Part shown: positions 1 through 7,809 of the stretch, in pieces
Layout: the number at the start of each line of letters is the position of its first letter
Numbering within the stretch: position 1 is the first letter of the stretch
Notes under the pieces: model-generated
Seen by the model: only the letters and a program-made list of their open reading frames with translations
Told to the model about the DNA's origin: nothing
Databases searched by the model: none
Made by a program: the position numbers and the translations under genes
Assembly (NCBI GenBank): GCA_016703425.1
Contig: JADJCA010000029.1
Coordinates: 310,001 to 374,000 of the forward strand
DNA: 64,000 nucleotides
Source of the DNA: Myxococcales bacterium
Lineage (GTDB): Bacteria > Myxococcota_A > Polyangia > Polyangiales > Polyangiaceae
Reading direction: 5' to 3'

Positions 1-39
1 GTTTGGCGGAAGCTAGACCGCGTCGTGGAGGTTCACTCG

Positions 40-606
40 ATGAAAACAACGACGCTTCGAATCGCGCTCTCTTGTCTGGCTCTCTCTGCCGTCGGTTGCT
101 CCGGAGGCGACGATGGCGGTGCCGAGGCCGCCAGCGATGAGGCGGCCTTCAGCGCCGGCGACGGCTACCGCAAGACGGGCACGTTCGTGCTCCAAGAGAA
201 GGAGACGCGCACCGTCGACGTGGCCGCATGTTTTGAGGGGCGCGGGCCGTGTTCGCTTTCACCACTGCCGAAGGTCGACGCCGGTCCCGGGACCGTTGAG
301 CTCCGGACCCTTGGCGCCCGCAACGGCAGTGACGAAGTCACCGTCAACCTTCGCGTTCGTCGCCCCGACTTTGGCGGCGGTCGCATCACCGATCGAGCTC
401 TCGCTGTGAGGCTCGTGTCGGAGCCCATCGCCTACGCCTCGTCGGCTTGGTCCGGGCGCTTCCCCACGGCCGACGGCTCGGAGGCCGTGATTCGCGTGAA
501 CTTTGAGAACGACGGCTACGGCGTCGATCCCGACACCGACCGGCTTCGCTGGGTGGAGGTCACGTACACCTCCGACGCGAAGACGCTCAAGATGTTGGCG
601 CGCTGA
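40..606 (+). CDS. Secreted lipoprotein of unknown function
   Basis: A 188-residue protein beginning with a lipoprotein signal, MKTTTLRIALSCLALSAVGC, with the lipobox cysteine at residue 20, followed by a short Gly/Asp/Ala-rich linker. The mature part has one close cysteine pair near residues 66-71 and alternating hydrophobic segments suggesting a small beta-rich domain. An upstream in-frame ATG exists at 25, but the one at 40 starts directly on the charged n-region and is preferred. I recognise no family. It converges on the next gene with 12 bp between the stops. Export and lipidation are inferred from the signal only. Confidence 0.75.
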   Translation: MKTTTLRIALSCLALSAVGCSGGDDGGAEAASDEAAFSAGDGYRKTGTFVLQEKETRTVDVAACFEGRGPCSLSPLPKVDAGPGTVELRTLGARNGSDEVTVNLRVRRPDFGGGRITDRALAVRLVSEPIAYASSAWSGRFPTADGSEAVIRVNFENDGYGVDPDTDRLRWVEVTYTSDAKTLKMLAR

Positions 607-618
607 ACTCGGGCCGGG

Positions 619-2181
619 TCAGCGTCGCCGGACTCGTCCCGCCTGCATGTCGAGGCCCGTCGCGGTCTTGATGCCGTAGACGAAGTAGAGCTCCTGCGCG
701 CCGCCGGGCCGGTCTGCGATCGTCGGCTGGCCCAAGGCGACGACCGCCCCAGGGCGCGAGGAGCCGTTCTCGCCAGCAAGGTCTATCTCCGGCGAGGACC
801 ACGACGCCGCGCTCTCGGGCGCCCCACTTAGCGTTGCGGTGGCGATGCGTAGGTTTTGGGCGAAGTAGAGCGTCGTGCCATGGAGGAACGGCTGACGGCG
901 ATCGTCGGTGTCGGCGCCCACGGGCAGCGGCGCCGTTGCCCCGAGCGCCGCCGTTGGCAGGCCGCCATCGAAGCGGGCAACGTACATTTTGGGCGTCGTC
1001 GGCGCGCTGTCGTCGTCGAAGAAGATGTAGGGTGCACGAACCTGCGGGTTGCCCTGCTCGCCCGCGAGCGGGGTCGTCACGAGGCGCGTGGTGATGCGGT
1101 CGGACTCGACGACCGTTCCCGCGTCGCACGAGTAGCGGGCGAGCACGTTGGGACTCCCCAGCGTGAGCGGCGTGTAGAAGAGGTCGTTGTCGCTCCCGGC
1201 GGGGACCACCGAATAGCCGCCAAAGACGGCTTCGGCAGCCGTGCCCTTCGGGGCCGCGAGGAGGGAGAAGCCGAAGGGCGCGCCGCAACCGTCGGCGTCG
1301 CGGCCGATGACGAAGGGTTCGGCAAAAGAGCCGTCGCTCATGCGCTTGAAGCCAAAGGCTGTGACCGGCGGGAGCGCAAAGGACTCCACTTCGCCACCGT
1401 CGGGGGCCGTGAAGCACAGCTTGTCGCAACGATTGAGGATGCGCGTCTTCGAGAGGATGCGCTCGGCGCCGAACATGTTGGGTCGCTCTGGCGCGCCGTA
1501 GGGGCCCAGCACCGTTTGACACGCGGCCGACTGCGGATTGGCGGGGCCGGCGCAGCCGAGCAGGCAACAGATGGCGTCGACCGGTGAGTAGCTGCCAACA
1601 AAGAGCCACTCGCCGTCGGGGCTCACGACGGTCCCGTCTTCGTAGCCGGCCGTGTTCACGAGGCCTGGCACGGCCTCTGGCTGTCCCCAGCCATCAGAGA
1701 CGTGGGGCAACACGAGCGCCGTGGCTGTGCGCGTGAGCTCCATGCCGCTGCTGCGTGCCGTAACTTGGATCGGCTGCTCTCCGCTCACGTCCGTCGGGGT
1801 CACGAGCACTTCGAGGCCGCCCGGCGTCGGCTGAGGGGCCGTGACGTTGGCGCTGCCCGGTGCCGCCACCACGAGATCCGAAGCGGAAAGCGCGCCCCCG
1901 TCGGGGGTCGTTCCTCGGATTTCGACGACGACGACCGTCGCGCCACCGTCGGAGCCGCCGTCTGTGCGTCGGTCAAGTGTCAGCTCGAGCCGCAGGCCTG
2001 CCTCTGCTGCTGCTGCGTCAAAGCCGCCGTCGATCGCGAGCGTCGCGTCGCTGCCGGCGTCGGTTGCGGTCGTGTTGGCATCGCCGACGAGCGCTGTCGC
2101 GGGCGCGTCCTCGCCGTCGCAGCCGAAGAAGGGCAGAAGGACCAAGCCGATTGCGAGCACAGCCGCGGAGAGTTTTCGCAC
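619..2181 (-). CDS. Large secreted lipoprotein, probable beta-propeller-like
   Basis: A 520-residue protein. A GTG start at 2181 gives a textbook lipoprotein signal (MRKLSAAVLAIGLVLLPFFGC, Cys21), better than the longer Arg-rich ATG-initiated frame upstream. After an Asp/Thr/Ala linker there is a domain of about 100 residues resembling an Ig-like fold. The rest contains repeated segments such as SPDGEWLFVGSYS and YIFFDDDSAP that read like propeller blades, in which values are compared and displayed. Eight or so cysteines cluster around residues 200-260. No enzymatic motif is visible. Function is unknown; such lipoproteins are common in myxobacteria. Confidence 0.75.
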   Translation of the reverse strand: MRKLSAAVLAIGLVLLPFFGCDGEDAPATALVGDANTTATDAGSDATLAIDGGFDAAAAEAGLRLELTLDRRTDGGSDGGATVVVVEIRGTTPDGGALSASDLVVAAPGSANVTAPQPTPGGLEVLVTPTDVSGEQPIQVTARSSGMELTRTATALVLPHVSDGWGQPEAVPGLVNTAGYEDGTVVSPDGEWLFVGSYSPVDAICCLLGCAGPANPQSAACQTVLGPYGAPERPNMFGAERILSKTRILNRCDKLCFTAPDGGEVESFALPPVTAFGFKRMSDGSFAEPFVIGRDADGCGAPFGFSLLAAPKGTAAEAVFGGYSVVPAGSDNDLFYTPLTLGSPNVLARYSCDAGTVVESDRITTRLVTTPLAGEQGNPQVRAPYIFFDDDSAPTTPKMYVARFDGGLPTAALGATAPLPVGADTDDRRQPFLHGTTLYFAQNLRIATATLSGAPESAASWSSPEIDLAGENGSSRPGAVVALGQPTIADRPGGAQELYFVYGIKTATGLDMQAGRVRRR

Positions 2182-2288
2182 GGAGCCGAGTGTACCTGGC
2201 GCGCGTGCTAATCGCCCCGCCGCGAGCGACAGCGCGCGCCAAAGGAGGTCCCGACAGGCGTGCGCAGCAGAGTCCGACGGCTCAGCCG

Positions 2289-3713
2289 TCATCGGGCCGG
2301 CGGCGCGTCGCCTCCCGGCGTCGGGCACGCCGTCAGTGCTGGCGGGGTACCCTTCTCGAGGGCTGCCAAGATGCGCGAGTAGTAGCCGCTCGTTCGCGTC
2401 CGTGAGTGGAACGGGCCTAACAGTCCCGCGATGTCGTGATCGCTCACGCGGTCGTCGACGAGATCGGGGTCGCTGTCCGGTGTGGCGAAACCATTGGGGC
2501 CGAGGAGCGCTAACCGGCCCACGTGGTGATAGTTCAAGAACGCCATCACGCCGGGTATCCCCGTCACGGCGTCTTGGTCGTTGCGGAATCGCACGAGCGG
2601 TACTTCGTGGCGCCGCGCCGCGGCGGTCATCGAGTCGCGGAACTCGCTGTTGCCTACCATCGGAGAGCCAAAGGTGTAGAGGCCTCGCAAGTTGAACGCC
2701 TCGCCTCGGTCCATGCGGTCGAGCAGGCGCGCTGTCATGAGTGTCGCCAGGGCGCCGCCGAGGCTGTGGCCCGTGATCCAGACGCCGATCTTCGGATCGC
2801 CGCCCGTGAGCTGCCGAATCTTGTTCGAGAGAAGGTTCGTCGATTCGGTGTCATCGACCGACTGGAGCGCCGTCACGAAGCCGCGGTGCGCGTAGCCCCA
2901 TCCTTCCGAGAAGCCATAGTTCGTCAGCTTCGACTTGAAGATGTCGAGGTCTTTGAAGATGTCGATGAGGTCCCGCGCCTGCAGGTCGGACGCGCTCGGC
3001 GGTTCGGTGCCCCGGAACACCACGAGGACGACGGGCTCGGTCGAGTGCCTTGCGATGGCGACCTGGGTGCTCCCGCGATTCATGGCCCGCTCGAGCAGCG
3101 TGTAGGGCTTCGCGCTGAAGAACTGGATCCAGTTCGTGTCGTCGGTTTGACGGAGCAGGTAGTTCTTGAAGGCCGCCGCCGGCAGCTCGGGGTGCCCGTC
3201 GTCGTCTCGCGCGGTGTACTTGTTCTCGAAGAAGTCGCGCGCGCACACGCCGAAATTCTCCGGCGACATCACGTCGCGATGGCGCATGAACTTGAGGAGC
3301 GCTTCCGGGCCCTCCTTCTCCTTCGCGTGGAGCTCTTCCTTGTGGCTCACCTCGAAGTCGCGGGCCCGGCCCAGATCGCGGCCGCACTGAGCCCACAAGC
3401 TGTCGGCAGGGCTGCCGAACCCGAGGTCCAGGAGGTGTGGCGCGAAGTAGCCGAGGTGCGAGTATTGGTTCGCCGATGCCAAGGCGAGCCAAGCGGCGTT
3501 CGTGAGGTGGAGCGGCGCGTCGGGACTCGGGGCCGAACAAAACGTGAAGTGTGGTCCCTGACTCGGCGACTCCGACAGATGGATCTTGAGCGCGTCGGAC
3601 TGAGGCTCCGTCACCTCGAGGGCCCCTTCGCTCGTCTCCTCGGGGATGGCGGCGGAACAGCCAAAAAGCCCCTGAGCGAGCACCACGGAAAAGGCAGAAG
3701 CAAGGCGGCGCAT
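2289..3713 (-). CDS. Class 3 lipase-like lipoprotein
   Basis: A 474-residue protein with a lipoprotein signal (MRRLASAFSVVLAQGLFGC, Cys19). The C-terminal half is an alpha/beta-hydrolase of the fungal-type lipase (Lipase_3) family. It contains the nucleophile elbow WITGHSLGGALATL with the serine near residue 316, preceded by the strand VVLVVFRGTE that is typical of the family, and followed by YTFGSPMVGN. Candidate Asp and His residues lie in the segment around NDQDAVTGIPG and near HHVGRL. It probably hydrolyses lipid or other esters at the cell envelope. The substrate cannot be told from sequence. A longer ATG-initiated frame exists upstream, but the signal peptide fixes the start at 3713. 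Confidence 0.85.
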   Translation of the reverse strand: MRRLASAFSVVLAQGLFGCSAAIPEETSEGALEVTEPQSDALKIHLSESPSQGPHFTFCSAPSPDAPLHLTNAAWLALASANQYSHLGYFAPHLLDLGFGSPADSLWAQCGRDLGRARDFEVSHKEELHAKEKEGPEALLKFMRHRDVMSPENFGVCARDFFENKYTARDDDGHPELPAAAFKNYLLRQTDDTNWIQFFSAKPYTLLERAMNRGSTQVAIARHSTEPVVLVVFRGTEPPSASDLQARDLIDIFKDLDIFKSKLTNYGFSEGWGYAHRGFVTALQSVDDTESTNLLSNKIRQLTGGDPKIGVWITGHSLGGALATLMTARLLDRMDRGEAFNLRGLYTFGSPMVGNSEFRDSMTAAARRHEVPLVRFRNDQDAVTGIPGVMAFLNYHHVGRLALLGPNGFATPDSDPDLVDDRVSDHDIAGLLGPFHSRTRTSGYYSRILAALEKGTPPALTACPTPGGDAPPAR

Positions 3714-3905
3714 GATCTTGCACTCCGCGTTCAAGAGCCGTGCCCGCCGCGAGGTCAGTGTTCTCAAGACTTCGCGCGTCGCGCGTGTGGATCGTTCGGT
3801 CCCCGATTGGCGCGCCCACTCATCAGGAGCGATTCCGGCGAGCGCGGCGGCGCTGCGCTTGAGCTGGCTTCGGGCCGACACGGCGTCGTGATAGACAGCG
3901 CCGTG

Positions 3906-4862
3906 ATGTCTCGCATGGCCGCTTCGATGGCGCTCTCAGCGCTCTCGCTCTCCTTCGGTTGTGGCGAGCGCCAAGGCGAGATGGCGCCCGTCGCGCCCAC
4001 CGCGCCCGCCGACGCGTCGGCGGCGGAGGCGCATGCGCCCGCTCTCCTCGCCGCCTCGAGCTATTGCGAGACGGTGGTCGACGCGTTCTGCGCGTTCTAC
4101 ATGCGATGTGGCCGCATGGTGGCGCGCGACGAGGCCGAGTGTCGCTCCGTCTTTCTCCAGACGTGCAACGCCCGCTACGAGCCGCGGTACGTCGACCTCG
4201 AGGGTGCCGCGCTGCTCACGCTTTCGCGGAGCGGCGTCGACGCGTGCGCGAAACACCTCGCGACGGTCGAATGCGTGAAGCAGCCGCTCGATCTCGGCGG
4301 CCCCTGCGGCTCCATGTGGACCGGAGCGTCGCCCGTTGGCGCACCCTGCGGCGTCGATGTCGAAAGCTTCGTGTGCGGCGCCGGCGCGACCTGCACCTTG
4401 GGGCTCGACTTTTGCGGCACCTGCGAACGAGCTGCCGGCCGCGGCGAACCTTGCGGAAGCGGCGTCCGGTGCAACCCCGACGACGCCTGCGTCGCTGGGC
4501 GCTGCGAGCCGCGCGCCCTCGTCAGCGAACCCTGCGACGCCACTCGGGTGTGCGTGACGGGGGCGTCGTGCACGGCGGGAACATGCGTCGCGCCGGCGAT
4601 CGTCGCGGAGGGGGAGAGCTGCGACGCGACGCACCGCTGCGCGTACCGGTCGGTCTGCGAAGCGGCTCGGTGTGTTAGGCAGGCGTTGTTCGGAGAAGCT
4701 TGCGGCAATGACCGGGCGTGCGCGTCGGGCCGCTGCGTCGCCGACAAGTGCACGGCGCTCAAGGAGGCCGGTGAGCCATGCGTGGCGCCCGGCGAGTGCG
4801 CGTCGGCCTCGTGCGCGAAGGGCAAGTGCGCGTCGCTTCCTACAGCGTGCTTCTCGCGGTGA
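3906..4862 (+). CDS. Cysteine-rich secreted lipoprotein
   Basis: A 318-residue protein with a lipoprotein signal (SALSLSFGC lipobox, Cys19) and an Ala/Pro linker, then a helical region (YCETVVDAFCAFYMRCGRM) carrying paired cysteines. The C-terminal 180 residues are a run of small cysteine-rich repeats, each shaped like GxxCxxxxxCxxGxxC, for example GEPCVAPGECASASCAKGKC. This architecture is frequent in Polyangiales lipoproteins and resembles EGF/Dickkopf-like disulfide knots. It probably forms a disulfide-stabilised surface or periplasmic protein; no enzymatic site is seen. The ATG at 3906 is chosen because it opens the signal peptide; an in-frame ATG at 3915 is also possible. Confidence 0.75.
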   Translation: MSRMAASMALSALSLSFGCGERQGEMAPVAPTAPADASAAEAHAPALLAASSYCETVVDAFCAFYMRCGRMVARDEAECRSVFLQTCNARYEPRYVDLEGAALLTLSRSGVDACAKHLATVECVKQPLDLGGPCGSMWTGASPVGAPCGVDVESFVCGAGATCTLGLDFCGTCERAAGRGEPCGSGVRCNPDDACVAGRCEPRALVSEPCDATRVCVTGASCTAGTCVAPAIVAEGESCDATHRCAYRSVCEAARCVRQALFGEACGNDRACASGRCVADKCTALKEAGEPCVAPGECASASCAKGKCASLPTACFSR

Positions 4863-4951
4863 TTGGCAAGCGCGACGCGTTTGGGGACCTGGCCCCGGGC
4901 CCAACCAAGGTCGCCTGCCCCAACCCGCAAGACGCAGTAGCGGCCGGCGCG

Positions 4952-6415
4952 CTACTTCGCGCCGCAGACCTTCGTTCCCTTGAAGCGCGCCAGCTTGTCT
5001 TCAAGGTCGCGCTGCGTCGTGCTCAGCGAGACGGGGTCCGCGTCGAGGCGCGAGACGCCCCCTTTGCCGCTGGGCCCCGCGACGAGCGGCGAGGGCAACG
5101 CTGTTGGCGGACATCCCGCAACAAACGAGGCCTCGGCGATCGCGAGCAATGAAACGGCGTGCTCGCGCGCGGCGTCGTTGAAGTCTTGCGCCCACGTGAG
5201 CGTGCCGCCCTTGACCACGCTCCCGCGCGTCACCCAGGCGTACGTAAGCTCCGTTTGGCTGCTGTTTGAGCGGAACGACCCGCCAAAGGAGCCGCCGCTG
5301 ACGCCGCCCGCGTGGGCGACCTCGATGCTCGGCGGGATGTACCAGCCGAGGCCGCCGTGAACGGCGTCGTGCTGGACCTCCGACGCGAAGAGCGCCATCC
5401 ACGCCGCCTCGCGGATGGCGTCCGCGGACACGCGACCGACCTCGTCCTTGGCCTCGCGGGCCGCGTCGGTCTTCTTCCCGTCGACGGAGCCGCCGTCGCG
5501 AAGCACCAAGCCACTGCAGCTCCGGACCACGTAGGCGGAGCCACTGGCGAGGTCGTAGGCGCGCACCTCATCGCAGAACGAGTGGTGTCCACGTCGGCCG
5601 CGGACGAAGAACCACCCCTCCCGCGGCGCGCGGAAGCGACCCAACGGAAACATGGTGCGTGGTGTCTCGCTCTCGCGCATGCACGCGCGGAACTCGGCGA
5701 AGCGTCTTAGGACTGGCTTGGTGAGGGCCCGCGCTTCGCACGCCGATTGCTCTGCGCGCGGCGCCGCGCCTCGACGCTCCAGGTGCTTCACGAGACCGAA
5801 GAGCTCAAAGAAGCGGTCCGCGCGCCGCTGCCAGCCGACCGTCTCGGCGCCGCACGCCGCGTCGCCCTCGCGGCACAAGAGCGCCGCGAGCGGGTGCGAA
5901 GGGGCCACGTCGAGGGTAAGCGTCTTTCGCGGGGTCGGCGGAGTCGTGCTCACGCGCCCGCCACCGTCGGCCGGCTCGTCGTAGTGCAGGACCTGCTCCA
6001 GCCAGGCGCGGCCGCCGCGACCGAAAAAGGCGCGCAGCGATGCGCTCGCATCGAAGGCCGCGCCGAGCTCGTGCAGGTCCCAACGAATGAGGCGGAAGCA
6101 CGGGCCGTCGAGGAGCGTGACGAGCTCGCCCGCGAGGGGCTTGGGATCGTCGGTCGGGAGCAGCGCCTCGACGCGCTTCGAGAGCGCGGCGATGGCCGTC
6201 CGCGCGTCGTCGGCCTCCGGCGAGGCCGCGCATGGGCGGAGCGCCGGCTCGTCGTCGGATGCCGCGACGACGGCGCGGACCTCGGCCGTGGGTTCAGGCG
6301 CGACGGTCGGGAGGGGGGCGAGCGGCGCGCCGCCCCGCGTCGTCGGGGCGCAGGAGGCCCCGAAGAGGAGGCTCAGCGCCGCCGCGATGCCGAGGCCTGT
6401 CGACCGAGGCCTCAC
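4952..6415 (-). CDS. Secreted lipoprotein of unknown function
   Basis: A 487-residue protein. The GTG at 6415 yields MRPRSTGLGIAAALSLLFGASC, a good lipoprotein signal with Cys22; an ATG at 6481 would add 22 residues ahead of it. The mature region starts with a Pro/Ala/Thr linker. It continues as a globular, mixed alpha/beta protein with Arg/Glu-rich helices (about residues 75-260) and a C-terminal part holding a Ser/Gly-rich loop (GGVSGGSFGGSFRSNSSQT). No recognised domain. Its promoter region faces the small double-glycine peptide gene just upstream on the same strand. Confidence 0.7.
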   Translation of the reverse strand: MRPRSTGLGIAAALSLLFGASCAPTTRGGAPLAPLPTVAPEPTAEVRAVVAASDDEPALRPCAASPEADDARTAIAALSKRVEALLPTDDPKPLAGELVTLLDGPCFRLIRWDLHELGAAFDASASLRAFFGRGGRAWLEQVLHYDEPADGGGRVSTTPPTPRKTLTLDVAPSHPLAALLCREGDAACGAETVGWQRRADRFFELFGLVKHLERRGAAPRAEQSACEARALTKPVLRRFAEFRACMRESETPRTMFPLGRFRAPREGWFFVRGRRGHHSFCDEVRAYDLASGSAYVVRSCSGLVLRDGGSVDGKKTDAAREAKDEVGRVSADAIREAAWMALFASEVQHDAVHGGLGWYIPPSIEVAHAGGVSGGSFGGSFRSNSSQTELTYAWVTRGSVVKGGTLTWAQDFNDAAREHAVSLLAIAEASFVAGCPPTALPSPLVAGPSGKGGVSRLDADPVSLSTTQRDLEDKLARFKGTKVCGAK

Positions 6416-6558
6416 GACGCCCACGCTCTCAATGACGCTTGCTCCGACCGTCGTGACATGGCGCCCCCGCACGTGGCTCATGAAGAGACACAACCGTAGC
6501 GAAGATTCGGGCCGTTTCGAAGAAGACCGGCCCGGCTCGCAATGGCCCGGGCCCCCCG

Positions 6559-6753
6559 TCAGAAACAGAGCCCGAAGGACCAGTCGTCGCCAAGGAGGCC
6601 CACGAAGGTTCCGCCGCTGTTGCCCCGGTCGGTGCAGGCATTTTGGGATGGCGAGTTGTAAGGGCCCATGCCCGGGTTGTCGCCGCCGCACACGGTCTCG
6701 AGGGCATCGCTGTCGAGGGTCTCGAGGGTCGCGGTCGTGAGGTTCTGCTTCAT
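6559..6753 (-). CDS. Double-glycine-leader peptide (bacteriocin/RiPP-like precursor)
   Basis: A 64-residue peptide. Residues 13-24, [12 protein letters not shown], match the classical double-glycine leader pattern (spaced Leu/Val ending in GG), which is cut by C39-peptidase ABC exporters in bacteriocins and RiPP precursors. The predicted 40-residue core, from Asp25, is rich in Gly/Asn/Ser and contains Cys40 and Cys63, which could form one disulfide or thioether; a third Cys lies just before the GG. A longer Arg-rich frame upstream is not credible. A purine stretch (AAGAAGAAAG) precedes the start. No maturation enzyme or peptidase-exporter lies in the window, so it would depend on machinery elsewhere. 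Identification rests on the leader motif alone. Confidence 0.6.
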
Positions 6754-7127
6754 GGCGATTGGCTTTCTTCTTAGGTTAGGAAAACGCGCCGTTCGGACTC
6801 CGAAGCGGCAGGCGGTCGTTCGCGCCTTCGCAGCACGGAGGTGCAGCGCGCGTGCCATGGGCGGGGTCGCCGAGCGACACGCCAGCGACGCTCGCGTTCT
6901 CACGGGATTCCGGAGGCGCGCTCCCGAAGACACCGGTGGCGCGCGCCCCCGCCGCTCGCGAGCCATGTCCCACGTAGGCCACGAAGGCCCGCAGCGTCCG
7001 TCTTGCGCGCCTGGGGTAAGGACCGCTCAGGAAAACACACGTCCACGCAAGAAACTTGCGACGCGTTATGAATGGGAGCGCGTCACCGCCGTCGCGGGAC
7101 CGCGCGATGAGGTAACGTCAAGGCCCC
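6754..7127. other. Intergenic region, nothing recognised
   Basis: 374 bases between the divergently transcribed double-glycine peptide gene and the methyltransferase gene. It must hold both promoters. I see no convincing open frame, tandem repeat, strong hairpin or palindrome. Confidence 0.5.
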
Positions 7128-7781
7128 TTGGAATCGCGAATTGCCTCCGTGGAGCTCCGCGACGCCGCCCAGCTCTCGGCCCTCGCCAACCAGCTCCGCG
7201 GGCGCGAGGCCGCCGCTGACGACGTCTTCGAGTCCATCTACCCGGCCGCGTTTCGCGAATCGTCGCAGTGCTTCTGGACCCCCGTCTCGGTCGCGCTTCG
7301 CGCGGCCGAGTGGCTCGTCCGTGGGCCCGAGACGCGCGTCCTCGACGTCGGCTCCGGCGTCGGAAAGATGTGCATCGTCGGCGCCCTCTCGACCGGTGCG
7401 ACGTTCGTCGGCGTCGAGCGTCGCCCCCATTTCGTGGCCGCGGCGATCCGTGCTGCCGAGCGCCTCGAGGCTCGCTCGGCGCGCTTTGTGGTCGGCGCCT
7501 TCGAGGACCAAGACGTCACGGCGTACGACGGCGTCTACCTCTTCAATCCCTTTGAGGAGAACCTCTGGGGGCCGAGCGATTGGCTCGACGACACCGTTGA
7601 CCTGTCGGAGGCGCGGTTCCGTGACGACGTGGATCGGGCCATCGCCTGGCTCTCCCGCGCGCGCCCCAAGACGCGCGTCGTCACGTACCACGGCTTTGGA
7701 GGCACGTTCCCACCCGACTACCGCCTCGAAGAGCGCGAGTGGTGCCGCGGCGGCTTCCTCGACGCGTGGGTCAAGACGTAG
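7128..7781 (+). CDS. Class I SAM-dependent methyltransferase
   Basis: A 217-residue Rossmann-type methyltransferase. Motif I is RVLDVGSGVGKMCIVGA (about residues 68-84), followed by the acidic end of beta2 at GVERR, which would bind the SAM ribose, and FNPFEEN in the motif IV position. The C-terminal half carries a Trp/Asp-rich insertion (LWGPSDWLDD) and a GFGGTFPPDY segment. The nature of the methyl acceptor is not evident; this small stand-alone type often acts on small molecules. The start is TTG at 7128; a GTG at 7149 is an alternative. It converges with the glutamate-synthase-like gene (28 bp gap). Confidence 0.8.
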   Translation: MESRIASVELRDAAQLSALANQLRGREAAADDVFESIYPAAFRESSQCFWTPVSVALRAAEWLVRGPETRVLDVGSGVGKMCIVGALSTGATFVGVERRPHFVAAAIRAAERLEARSARFVVGAFEDQDVTAYDGVYLFNPFEENLWGPSDWLDDTVDLSEARFRDDVDRAIAWLSRARPKTRVVTYHGFGGTFPPDYRLEEREWCRGGFLDAWVKT

Positions 7782-7809
7782 CGCGAGCCGTCGGCGGCCT
7801 GCGACGACG

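Noticed and set aside
2523..3905. Long plus-strand open frame continuous with the cysteine-rich lipoprotein at 3906
   Set aside because: It is antisense to the lipase-like gene and has no protein character until the signal peptide at 3906; long mirror frames are expected at this G+C content.
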